Below, one piece after another: positions 18,766 through 28,061 of a DNA stretch of 64,000 nt. Origin of the DNA: an uncultured Pelagibacteraceae bacterium (GTDB lineage Bacteria; Pseudomonadota; Alphaproteobacteria; Pelagibacterales; AG-422-B15). The notes under the pieces were generated by a model. The model had not been told where the DNA came from. It saw only the letters and a program-made list of their open reading frames with translations, and did not search any database. Each line of letters begins with the position of its first letter. Position 1 is the stretch's first letter. A program made the position numbers and the translations under genes. The stretch spans positions 62,001 through 126,000 of the forward strand of contig CABYDZ010000003.1 in the NCBI GenBank assembly GCA_902517885.1, given 5' to 3'.

Positions 18766-20034
18766 TTAGTCTCTAATTGAGTAGGCTATAACACCTGTCT
18801 CAGCTACGTCTGTTCCTTCTTTTTCTGCCTCTTCACTTATCCTTATACCTATTGTGGCTTTCATAATGGCCCATATGATTAGGGACACTACAAATACAAA
18901 CACACAAATTGATGCTGTGCCAAGGAGTTGAGTTCCAAAGCTAGTATCAGGATTAGTAATTGGTACAGCGAGAGTACCCCATACACCTGCAATCAAGTGA
19001 ACCGGTATAGCTCCTACAACATCATCGATTTTTAATGACACAAGGAGTTCAGTTCCTGCAAATACAAGCGCACCACCAATTCCACCTATGATGATTGCCA
19101 TCAACGGGGAAGGCATTAATGGTTCAGCAGTAATTGCAACTAGACCACCGAGTGCACCGTTTAACATCATTACGACGTCAGTTTTGCCTCTTGCTAATCT
19201 TGTTATAGCTGCACAGACTAATACACCAGCACAAGCTGCTAAGTTTGTGTTGATATAAATTGTTGCTACAGCTGTTGCATCATCAAATGAACCTAGAGCT
19301 AGCTGTGATCCACCGTTAAAACCGAACCAACCTAACCACAAGATGAAAACACCAAGTGTTGCTAGAGGTATTGATGAATTTGCAAATGGAACCAATTTTC
19401 CGTTATCAAATCTTCCAAGTCTTGGACCTAGAATAATTGCACCAGCTAATGCCGCTGCACCACCTGCTGCGTGAACGAGAGTTGAACCAGCAAAATCTGA
19501 GAAGCCAGCAGCAGATAACCATCCACCACCCCATTGCCAACCCATCTCGATTGGATAAATAACTCCTGTTAATATTGCTACGAACAAAAAGAAAGGCCAA
19601 ATTTTTATTCTTTCAGCCAAAGTTCCTGAAACAATTGAAGCTGTTGTTGCACAGAATACCATCTGGAAAAACCAGTCAGATCCATCAGAATAACCAGTCG
19701 CTACTGCTGAACCATCGCTCCATGTAGTAAACGTTCCAATATATCCACCTTCTGGAATACCGTATGCAAGATTATAACCTACCAACCAGAACATGATCCC
19801 AGCGATAGAATACAAACCTATATTTTTTGCAGCAATTGTTGAAACACTTTTAGATGTAACCAGACCAGATTCTAACATACAGAATCCAGCGGCCATCCAC
19901 ATCACCAAAAATCCACTTATTAGAAATAATAATGTGTTCAATGCATAAGCTGTTTCGTCATCGACGGCTGCAAATGCATTGGCAGATAATAGTGATGAAA
20001 ACAATACTGTATAAAGTAGTACTTTTTTTAACAT
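18766..20034 (-). CDS. amtB: Ammonium transporter
   Basis: MLKKVLLYTVLFSSLLSANAFA signal peptide; TLVHAAGGAAALAGAIILGPRLGRF; FNGGSQLAL; AGVWGTLAVP; Amt signature regions. Confidence 0.95.
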   Translation of the reverse strand: MLKKVLLYTVLFSSLLSANAFAAVDDETAYALNTLLFLISGFLVMWMAAGFCMLESGLVTSKSVSTIAAKNIGLYSIAGIMFWLVGYNLAYGIPEGGYIGTFTTWSDGSAVATGYSDGSDWFFQMVFCATTASIVSGTLAERIKIWPFFLFVAILTGVIYPIEMGWQWGGGWLSAAGFSDFAGSTLVHAAGGAAALAGAIILGPRLGRFDNGKLVPFANSSIPLATLGVFILWLGWFGFNGGSQLALGSFDDATAVATIYINTNLAACAGVLVCAAITRLARGKTDVVMMLNGALGGLVAITAEPLMPSPLMAIIIGGIGGALVFAGTELLVSLKIDDVVGAIPVHLIAGVWGTLAVPITNPDTSFGTQLLGTASICVFVFVVSLIIWAIMKATIGIRISEEAEKEGTDVAETGVIAYSIRD

Positions 20035-20168
20035 GTATTTTCTCCCTATATTTAATTTTATAAGGGCATCTTTTATCAATTAAGGGCTTTCACAATTACT
20101 GATGCTTGCCAAATTGACAAAGTGTGAATATCTTAAAATTAAATATCTAAGTAATTGTTTTAATTTGC

Positions 20169-20333
20169 TTATTTATTAATATTTCTCCAGGCATCTATGG
20201 CCAAGAAGACCATTGCTATCATCATGCCAAGATAAATAATATAAGAAAAACCAAATCCATATGCAGTTAAGTAAGCCCAACTAAAAAGACTGCCTACTAC
20301 TAACGATACAATAGATGGGATCAGATATTTCAT
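20169..20333 (-). CDS. Small (54 aa) membrane protein
   Basis: Own translation: MKYLIPSIVSLVVGSLFSWAYLTAYGFGFSYIIYLGMMIAMVFLAIDAWRNINK*. Two hydrophobic helices; starts 12 bp after the DUF3604 stop on the same strand. Below the track length cut-off. Confidence 0.6.
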   Translation of the reverse strand: MKYLIPSIVSLVVGSLFSWAYLTAYGFGFSYIIYLGMMIAMVFLAIDAWRNINK

Positions 20334-20344
20334 TTATAAAAACT

Positions 20345-22756
20345 TTAGGATAAATAATCCAAATAAATCGGCGATGACCAAGCGCGATGTTCATCTATTT
20401 CAGAACAAGTCTCGATGTCTCTTGGATGCTTCCAGTCTTGAGTGCAAAGCTTAAACTTTACACAATTCCCATCTGCATCAAATTCACAAACACCTCCCTT
20501 AACATTAATTTGAGGCGTGGGTACTTCTATGGCTCTTACATAATAACTCACATCTTTTTGATCTATCGAAAAATCCTCATCTGTGAATTTAAAAGAACAG
20601 CCTAATTCATTTGGATCACAATAATGGGTATACCAAGGGTCTAGAATTCGACCTTCAATGGGTTGATCTACATACTCTTGCGGTAATACTTTAATTACTT
20701 CAATTCTATGAATAAATTTTCTGTCATCTGAAGGATTATAACATTCATTAAAACACAGCTCGCCTACTCTTTCTTCTCCCAATGCAATGTATGCATCCTC
20801 TGGACACCCTGGTTTCTGAACGAACGAGCCCATAGCTTTAACTTCAAATTCAGGTTTAGTATCTGTTTCAATTGAAGAACCCATAGAGACTTTTTTATTC
20901 TCACTGATTAAATTAAACCAAAGTAACATGCGGGTGCCACTTGTTGCGTAAGTTTCTTTTCTTTTTAACGCATCCCAAATTTCCTCTTTAGACCGTCCCT
21001 CAGAGTGAACAGCTGCTAGTCCACCTGTCGTAAAGAAACCTCTTTGCCTTTCCCACTCAACAGTATTAAAGCCAACGATTAGATCAGGAATATCATAAAC
21101 TTGCGGCTGCGAAGGCGAGACAAAGGAGTCGCCAATTGGATCAGAATTTCGACCAATTGGACTTGTACTTTTAGGGAAATAATATGGACTCATATGTAAA
21201 ACCTTATCTAAAAATTCGCTTGGAGGTCCGCTTCCATCTATATTATTGCCAAATAGTTCTTTATATCCACTGCCAGGTGCAGCAGAATGGTTATCACTGG
21301 AACCTATGAACCCGTATCTAAATCTATGTTTTGAACCATCCTCTTTATATTTTGTTAACGCTAATCCATACTGAGCGCTGCCACCAGGAACATGGTTCAT
21401 CGGAGGACTAAAACAATCTAAACACTGACCGGATATATTTCGATCAAATTCTGTAAACTTTGGAACAACATTGTACCCTGATCTACCTCTATCTACTGAT
21501 GCTTGTTCTGTCGCTTCTCGTCTTTCGCTGCATTCTGAAACTGACTCACCGTCGGCAATACATCTTTCATAGATTACTTTACCTGCTTGCCAACATTGTG
21601 GAATATAATTATTAGATGGTTCTGGGCAAGTTTGAGTTCCAATATCAATGACCTCATCCGGTCCATTTTGATTTTTGAGTGTAAAAGTTCCTTGATCTAA
21701 ATCAATTTCACCCATCGGAAACGTAAACGGTCTAATTATTTCCTCGCCGTCTCTTACAACATTGACTCCTCTCCATGAGCGGTACTCCTCAGCATTACCA
21801 TGCCCGGAATAAGTTTCCAATAATTCAAACATTTTTGGGTATTTTTTCGAAATCTCTAAACCCTTATCTAGAGTATATCCAGCAGGAGTATAAAGTCCCC
21901 AGGACTGCCCGTGCGGTATAACCATGTAGTCACTATCATATTCCTCAAGCCTCTTAACTAAATCTAATGGAGTTACTGCTTCTTCATGACAGTTCATTGG
22001 TAAATCTATAGAAAGTACACCTCGCTCACAATTTTTTATTTTTCCTGTTTCTTTGAAATATCGATTTATGTCATTGTATCTTTTGAAGTTATCAAAATCT
22101 ACGAATGGGAAAAATACATTTGGTACTAAGGGTCTAGAAGTCATTGCTTGTCGAGTTACAGATAATGATGCAATAGCTCTAGTTGGAACCGCTTCATCAG
22201 TCTCTTCTTTCAAAATGACATTATGATGACCCCAATGATTTCCCCTTATAACCCCTACTTGTGTCCACTCCCATCCCAAAAAAGCAACACAATCTGGATT
22301 AGCTGGATCCACATTTAAAGCATTACATTTCCTGATCGTTTCTTTTGTTTCCATCCATCTTTTTGGTGTAGTTGCTTCAGCATGATCATTGATTGACCAA
22401 AAATCTAATGCTGAACAATGTCTTGCAAAGTCGCAGGCATCTGCAACAGGATGTACTCCTAGCCCACCAGTGATGGGCAAGCTCATCATATGTGCATCGG
22501 CTGAAAATGTTGAATGAACATGAAGATCGCCAAACAAAATTTGTTTTGTTGGCACCTCGTTAAGAGTTGCCATTGCACTTAATTGCCTCGTCTCTTTGTC
22601 TTTTACAAACTCGATAGTATTAATTTTACCAGTGATTTTCCCTCCATCTAAGTCTTCACTAAATAAATGAAATTCTAAAACTACAAGTAAACTAATTATA
22701 AAGAGGATTGAAAGGATGAAGAAATATTTTATAACTTTTACAATACTCATAAGCAA
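20345..22756 (-). CDS. DUF3604 domain-containing protein (PHP-like metallohydrolase)
   Basis: 803 aa with N-terminal membrane anchor/signal; FGDLHVHSTFSADAHM, INDHAEATTPKRW, WEWTQVG...NHWGHHNVIL, GFIGSSDNHSAAPGSGYKE. Confidence 0.88.
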   Translation of the reverse strand: MLMSIVKVIKYFFILSILFIISLLVVLEFHLFSEDLDGGKITGKINTIEFVKDKETRQLSAMATLNEVPTKQILFGDLHVHSTFSADAHMMSLPITGGLGVHPVADACDFARHCSALDFWSINDHAEATTPKRWMETKETIRKCNALNVDPANPDCVAFLGWEWTQVGVIRGNHWGHHNVILKEETDEAVPTRAIASLSVTRQAMTSRPLVPNVFFPFVDFDNFKRYNDINRYFKETGKIKNCERGVLSIDLPMNCHEEAVTPLDLVKRLEEYDSDYMVIPHGQSWGLYTPAGYTLDKGLEISKKYPKMFELLETYSGHGNAEEYRSWRGVNVVRDGEEIIRPFTFPMGEIDLDQGTFTLKNQNGPDEVIDIGTQTCPEPSNNYIPQCWQAGKVIYERCIADGESVSECSERREATEQASVDRGRSGYNVVPKFTEFDRNISGQCLDCFSPPMNHVPGGSAQYGLALTKYKEDGSKHRFRYGFIGSSDNHSAAPGSGYKELFGNNIDGSGPPSEFLDKVLHMSPYYFPKSTSPIGRNSDPIGDSFVSPSQPQVYDIPDLIVGFNTVEWERQRGFFTTGGLAAVHSEGRSKEEIWDALKRKETYATSGTRMLLWFNLISENKKVSMGSSIETDTKPEFEVKAMGSFVQKPGCPEDAYIALGEERVGELCFNECYNPSDDRKFIHRIEVIKVLPQEYVDQPIEGRILDPWYTHYCDPNELGCSFKFTDEDFSIDQKDVSYYVRAIEVPTPQINVKGGVCEFDADGNCVKFKLCTQDWKHPRDIETCSEIDEHRAWSSPIYLDYLS

Positions 22757-22802
22757 ATTATTTGATAATAATTAACTATAATTGAGTATAATATTACATG
22801 CA

Positions 22803-23705
22803 ATGACCAAGATCATAAATAAAAATATTCTCATATTTAGTATTGCCATAATTATAGGCCTAACTCTTATTTTTTATGAGACCATTTCATTCAATGATCA
22901 ATTTCTTCAGCTTAAAAATAGAAAGGCTGTTGCTATGGTGAATGATGTTGTTATTTCTGAAGACCAATTTCTAAAGTACGCCTCAAACCTTGGAGCAGAT
23001 ATCCAACCAGAGGATGATATTGAAATCTTAGAGTTGCTATTAGAAAGAATGATAGAGGAAGAACTTCTGGTACAAAGAGGAATAGAGCTTGATCTGCATA
23101 AGAAGGATATTGGCGTCAGAAAAGAAATGATAAAACAGGTGATTGACTTCATCATTCAAGTCGAAAAAAATCAGATTAGTGATGAAGATCTAAGAAATTT
23201 TTACAATAAAAATATTGGAAAATATACCCCTACGCAAAAAATTCAATTTCAATCAATTTACATAAATTCTCGTAATCAAGAGTCTGTTCTAGTCGGTACA
23301 GAGTCAGACTTGAAGACACTTCAACCAAAAATATCAAAATTGTATAATGAGCTTAATACAAAAGATTTTTTAGATATTAAATCTAGTTATGATGAAAATA
23401 ATTTTTTTGAGGTTCCCGATAAGTTAATTAATATTAAAGATTGTAATCTTCTTTTTGGTAAGTCTATATGCAATCAAATTGCTTCACTAAATCTTGATGA
23501 AGTATCTCAACCCATATTTTTTGATAACGGGTATTTTATCTTTAAGCTTGTAGATCGGATTAAACAAGAAATTGATGAAAACTATTATAATGAAATTAGA
23601 GAGAAGATTATTTTTGATTATAACAATGGTTTAGATGATGAAAAATTAAAAAACTATCTAAAATACTTAAAAGATAATTCTGAAATTATTCGATATTCTT
23701 TTTAA
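22803..23705 (+). CDS. Peptidylprolyl isomerase, PpiC/SurA-type, membrane-anchored
   Basis: N-terminal TM; NDVVISEDQFLKYA, ERMIEEELLVQRGIEL, YTPTQKIQFQSIYI, FFDNGYFIFKLVDR. Confidence 0.75.
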   Translation: MTKIINKNILIFSIAIIIGLTLIFYETISFNDQFLQLKNRKAVAMVNDVVISEDQFLKYASNLGADIQPEDDIEILELLLERMIEEELLVQRGIELDLHKKDIGVRKEMIKQVIDFIIQVEKNQISDEDLRNFYNKNIGKYTPTQKIQFQSIYINSRNQESVLVGTESDLKTLQPKISKLYNELNTKDFLDIKSSYDENNFFEVPDKLINIKDCNLLFGKSICNQIASLNLDEVSQPIFFDNGYFIFKLVDRIKQEIDENYYNEIREKIIFDYNNGLDDEKLKNYLKYLKDNSEIIRYSF

Positions 23706-23709
23706 ATTT

Positions 23710-24933
23710 ATGCATATTCGTAAATTACTAATAATTTTAATATTTCTGTTATTTAATTCACAATCATATGCCCATTATTTTAGTGAGTCCTTTTCTAAGT
23801 GGAATATTATGGGATCAGATATTATTGCTAACTTCTCCATACTAGAATTGGAAGCAACAAGAGTACTTCAGGTTAAAGAATATGAACAAATTTTAATAGA
23901 CAACGAGCTTAATGAAAAAGATGTATTTAAAATTTATTTAAATGATCACATTCATGTTTATTCAGCTGATGTAAAATGTCAGTCAAGCAATGATATTAGA
24001 GAGTTAAGTTCAGATGAAGGCTATTTAAGATATGAACTAGAATTCCAATGTCCTTCAGATGAAAATATAAAGATTATTAACAATGCTTTATTTAATATTA
24101 TTCAAAGTCATATTCATATAGCACGAATATATTTAGAAAATGATTTACTCACAGAGAAAGCACTTTTTTTTAACGATCAATCAGTTGATATATCAGAAAA
24201 GGAAACTCAATTAAGTTTTTTTAGCAGTTTTAAAAATTTTTTTTATTCTGGACTAAGTCATATTTTAGGAGGATATGATCATCTTCTCTTTATCCTAGGA
24301 CTGCTCATTATAGTTACAAATCTTAATAGACTGATCTTAGTCATTACTGGCTTTACCATTGGACATAGTCTTACCTTATTCTTGTCTTTAGTTGAGATTG
24401 TTCAAGTAAATGCAAGTATAGTAGAATCACTTATTGGATTTACTATTATGTTTGTAGGTTTGGAATATTTCTACAAACATAATTACGGAAAATTATTAAG
24501 CTTGGGGTATCTAGTTTTACTTTTACCCCTATTATTTATTTTAAGCTTTATTACTAATATCCACTTTTCTTCGTTACTCATGACGGGCTTGTTATTATTT
24601 TCTTTAGGATACTTTTTTCTAAAAGAAAATTTAAAGAATAATGATAATTTATTAATATTAATAACTATAGTATTTGGGCTCATTCACGGCTTTGGCTTTG
24701 GAGGATTTTTATTAAATACAGAAATAAACTCAGGCAATATTTTATCAGGCTTATTAGGATTTAATTTAGGAGTTGAATTCGGTCAAATATTGTTTGTATT
24801 AGGAGTGTTATTAATATTTCAATTGGTTAATTTTATTCGCCTGAATTTCATTATTAATTTATTTAAAGATACTTCTTTTGCCTTGCTGATTTGTTTCGGG
24901 CTATACTTTTTTATTCAAAGACTAATAGTCTAA
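23710..24933 (+). CDS. HupE/UreJ family membrane protein with large N-terminal extracytoplasmic domain
   Basis: HupE motifs GLSHILGGYDHLLFILGLLI, GFTIGHSLTLFLSL, GLIHGFGFGG, GFNLGVEFGQI; signal peptide ending in SYAHYFSE. Confidence 0.85.
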   Translation: MHIRKLLIILIFLLFNSQSYAHYFSESFSKWNIMGSDIIANFSILELEATRVLQVKEYEQILIDNELNEKDVFKIYLNDHIHVYSADVKCQSSNDIRELSSDEGYLRYELEFQCPSDENIKIINNALFNIIQSHIHIARIYLENDLLTEKALFFNDQSVDISEKETQLSFFSSFKNFFYSGLSHILGGYDHLLFILGLLIIVTNLNRLILVITGFTIGHSLTLFLSLVEIVQVNASIVESLIGFTIMFVGLEYFYKHNYGKLLSLGYLVLLLPLLFILSFITNIHFSSLLMTGLLLFSLGYFFLKENLKNNDNLLILITIVFGLIHGFGFGGFLLNTEINSGNILSGLLGFNLGVEFGQILFVLGVLLIFQLVNFIRLNFIINLFKDTSFALLICFGLYFFIQRLIV

Positions 24934-24934
24934 G

Positions 24935-25381
24935 TTATATAAAAATTATTAGTATAATTGTCAGTATTGATACCGTTAATGAAAGTGTGACTTTCATTGT
25001 AATAAACCAAAGTGGTGTAATCTTAAGCTGCTGATAAAGATAGTAATCGTGTAATAAAGAAATAACGTACCCAATAAGCAATAGTAGCAGGGAAAGTTTT
25101 AAATTTTCTAGAGATAGTAACGCAACCCATGAAATTAGCGCTGGAATTACTGTAATTAAAAGTGGAGTGAAGACGTAATAAATTTTGTCTGCAAAAGCTG
25201 TTATTAACCCCCACTGTATACCTCCCAAAAAAGATGAAATGATTGCAGCATAAGCAATATAAATAAATATCATTAAATTATATATTTCATCATTAGGAGG
25301 AGAGATGAAATACATCAAAAATATTATGATGAATGGTATGAGGCCTAATAAGCCAAGAATGTAAGATTGTTTTTGCCCCAT
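24935..25381 (-). CDS. DUF3429 domain-containing membrane protein
   Basis: MGQKQSYILGLLGLIPFIIIFL... SFLGGIQWGLITAF...; multi-TM, matches the DUF3429 pattern. Confidence 0.7.
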   Translation of the reverse strand: MGQKQSYILGLLGLIPFIIIFLMYFISPPNDEIYNLMIFIYIAYAAIISSFLGGIQWGLITAFADKIYYVFTPLLITVIPALISWVALLSLENLKLSLLLLLIGYVISLLHDYYLYQQLKITPLWFITMKVTLSLTVSILTIILIIFI

Positions 25382-25391
25382 TTATAAATAA

Positions 25392-27113
25392 CTAATCCGT
25401 AAATAAATCAAGAAACTGTAAAAATTCAAGCTTGCTGCCTTCTACATTAATTGTATTGTTTGCTAAAAGAAGTGATATAGCGGATAAGTTCTTTAAGCCA
25501 CCAAAAACTTCTTTGAGTGTTTGCTGATCTGTAATAACTTTAATTTCTGCATTAGGCTCAGGATATTTACTGATTTGTGCAACCCCCCTTCTTACGTACA
25601 CAGAGTAGTTTTCTTCGCTATCGGTAAACGAAAATTGATATGTTTTTATTATTTCTTCGGATTTTTCCGAATTAAGATTTACTGGAAGTATATTCATTAT
25701 TGCATCCATAGGTGTAGCTTCCAATTGTTCTGGGGTTACGCTATTTGCCGTTGAGGGATCGACATTAATCTCATTTCTTAATTCGCCCGCAACAGTTCTA
25801 TAAAAATAGTAATCATTTGAAGCAAGCTGATATTGCGATAATTTTTCTGCAGCATTTGCCTTAATATTTTTTGCGTTTGTACTGTCAGGGTCTAAAGCAA
25901 GTAAAATATCTGCAAGCTCTAGTGCCCACTGATATTCTCCATTGGTAAGAGCGCTTTCTGCCTCATCTGAAATTTTAGTTTGTTTTCTAGCTATATTGAC
26001 AAATTTTTGTGCCCTTTCAGTCGCAGAAAGTGGATGAAGATCAGAAATGTTCCCACTAAACCAACCTATGTATCCACTAAAAATTGATCTTATGTAAGAG
26101 GATATTGATCCGTAGAAAGGTTGAAGGTAAGGAGATTCAGCTAAGTGATTTGGAAGTTTTACTTTTTGTACAATCTCATTAGGTGTTAAGCCCTTATTAA
26201 TGTATCTTATTGTTTGGTCATGAACAAACTGAATGCCATCTCTATAATCAGTCAAGGCTTTTGAAACATTTTCTTCTCCACTAATAGGACGTGAGTGACT
26301 CGGGACTAAATGTTCTGCATTAAGTAATCTTATTTTATCAAGGCTATGAACCCATTCCATTGGATTTCTAAATTTTGTTCCTCTTATCGCGTATAAATTT
26401 GCAAATGATCTATAAAAATTATCACCAACCATCACAACTTTTTTTTCAGGTATCCATACATAAAGATGATCATCTGTTTCCCCTGGCACATGGGCTAACA
26501 TTAATGTGAGATCATCAATTTTTAACGTCATTTGATCATCAAAAAGAATGTTAGGCCTAACAAGTCCGAATGTAGATTGATCATTAATTTCGAGGAATCC
26601 TCCTATGCCTTGATGAACAATTTCCTCTTCTGGAAGTGGAATCCCGAATTGTCTCGATGATCTTTCAAAAATTATTGGTCTAATTGTTGTAGCAATATTA
26701 TCTAAATTATAAATTATATTTTCTTGTGCATATATTTCTGTGTATTCCTCATCAAAAAATACTTTAGCTCCACCTAAATGATCTAAGTGATTGTGAGTGT
26801 ATATAATTGCTATAATTGGCTTTTCTGAAATTTTTCTAAAATCCTTGATTAATTCTGTCGCAGTTTCAACAGAACCTAAAGTATCTACAATTATGAGATT
26901 TTTTTCTGTTTCAATCATAATTGAGTTGGCAAGACCGTAACCAACACCTACGTAAATGTCGTCTGTTACCTCAATTACTTCTTTTCTGAATTCATAGCTA
27001 TGTTCTTGAGACAATCCTTGATCAGAGTCTAATGTCTCATTAGACTGATTTTGATCACTACATGAGATAAGAAAAAATAAGCTTAATAAAATTATTTTTA
27101 AATTACTGATCAT
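25392..27113 (-). CDS. MBL-fold alkyl sulfatase-like hydrolase (lipoprotein)
   Basis: THNHLDHLGGAKVF metal motif; VVMVGDNFYRSFANLYAIRGTKFRNP; SRPISG; C-terminal SCP2-like domain; LISC lipobox. Confidence 0.85.
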   Translation of the reverse strand: MISNLKIILLSLFFLISCSDQNQSNETLDSDQGLSQEHSYEFRKEVIEVTDDIYVGVGYGLANSIMIETEKNLIIVDTLGSVETATELIKDFRKISEKPIIAIIYTHNHLDHLGGAKVFFDEEYTEIYAQENIIYNLDNIATTIRPIIFERSSRQFGIPLPEEEIVHQGIGGFLEINDQSTFGLVRPNILFDDQMTLKIDDLTLMLAHVPGETDDHLYVWIPEKKVVMVGDNFYRSFANLYAIRGTKFRNPMEWVHSLDKIRLLNAEHLVPSHSRPISGEENVSKALTDYRDGIQFVHDQTIRYINKGLTPNEIVQKVKLPNHLAESPYLQPFYGSISSYIRSIFSGYIGWFSGNISDLHPLSATERAQKFVNIARKQTKISDEAESALTNGEYQWALELADILLALDPDSTNAKNIKANAAEKLSQYQLASNDYYFYRTVAGELRNEINVDPSTANSVTPEQLEATPMDAIMNILPVNLNSEKSEEIIKTYQFSFTDSEENYSVYVRRGVAQISKYPEPNAEIKVITDQQTLKEVFGGLKNLSAISLLLANNTINVEGSKLEFLQFLDLFTD

Positions 27114-27152
27114 TTAATGAATTTGTTTGGTAAATTAATTTTGAACTAAAAT

Positions 27153-28031
27153 ATGAACAAATACAACAATGAAATTTTTGGAACTTTATGTTTATTGGCT
27201 GCAGGTTTCTTTCTTAGTTTTGGAGGGCTTCTGATTAGGCTTGTTGATGAAGCATCGACGATGCAGATAACATCCTACCGATCAATAACGTTCTCACTAG
27301 TGGCACTTATTTATATTTTATTTAAGTATAAATCTCAGACCCCTAAGGCATTTATCAATATTGGAAGCAGTGGAGTAATACTAATGTTTGTTCTAGGTTT
27401 GAGTAATATTTTTTTTGTTTTTGGGATGAGCAATACAACCGTTGCTAACGCTGTATTTATAATGAGTACGGGCCCTTTATTTGCAGCCTTCGCGAGTTAT
27501 TTTTTTCTAAAAAAAATAATAGGCACTAAAACTATCATCGCAATAGCAGGATCTATGTTTGGAATTGGTATAATGTTTTCTCAAGGATTGGGGTCTGCTA
27601 ATAATTTAGGGAATATAATTATTTTATTTGTTCCAATTTGTTTTGCAATTCAATTAACAATGGTGAATAGCAAGCCAGACGTCGATTATGTTCCCTCTGT
27701 GTTTCTCTCAGGTCTCTTTGTATTATTTGTCGGTCTGGCTATCATCCCAGATTATTCAATTAGCATGGGAGACTTGTTTATCGTTCTTTTTATGGGTGCA
27801 TTTCAAGTAGGGTTAGGATTTTTATTAATTACAATTGGATCAAGATATATACCACCACATAGAGCGGCACTTTATGTACTTCTTGAACCAGTGCTGGCTC
27901 CACTTTGGGCGTGGATCGGTGTAGGTGAAACACCTCCTTATATTGAACTTCTTGGTGGATTAATTGTCTTTTCTTTTGTCCTCTGGAGACTTATTGATCA
28001 GTTTCTTGAAGCTGAGAAACATAAAGAATGA
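27153..28031 (+). CDS. DMT family (EamA) transporter
   Basis: Ten-TM EamA repeats; ...RAALYVLLEPVLAPLWAWIGVGETPP. Confidence 0.87.
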   Translation: MNKYNNEIFGTLCLLAAGFFLSFGGLLIRLVDEASTMQITSYRSITFSLVALIYILFKYKSQTPKAFINIGSSGVILMFVLGLSNIFFVFGMSNTTVANAVFIMSTGPLFAAFASYFFLKKIIGTKTIIAIAGSMFGIGIMFSQGLGSANNLGNIIILFVPICFAIQLTMVNSKPDVDYVPSVFLSGLFVLFVGLAIIPDYSISMGDLFIVLFMGAFQVGLGFLLITIGSRYIPPHRAALYVLLEPVLAPLWAWIGVGETPPYIELLGGLIVFSFVLWRLIDQFLEAEKHKE

Positions 28032-28061
28032 CAATTTTTTCTAAAAAAAGTAGATTTAAGT

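Noticed and set aside
19406-19600. 64-aa ORF in an alternative frame inside amtB
   Set aside because: Overlaps a highly conserved amtB segment; R/S/W-rich out-of-frame translation.
20035-20168. Sigma-54/NtrC site upstream of amtB
   Set aside because: Looked for GG-N10-GC with TGGCAC/TTGCA elements and for NtrC palindromes; only weak inverted TTCACA...TGTGAA was seen, which is not a convincing match.
23710-24933. Hydrogenase or urease system implied by HupE/UreJ
   Set aside because: No hydrogenase or urease structural or accessory genes in the window.
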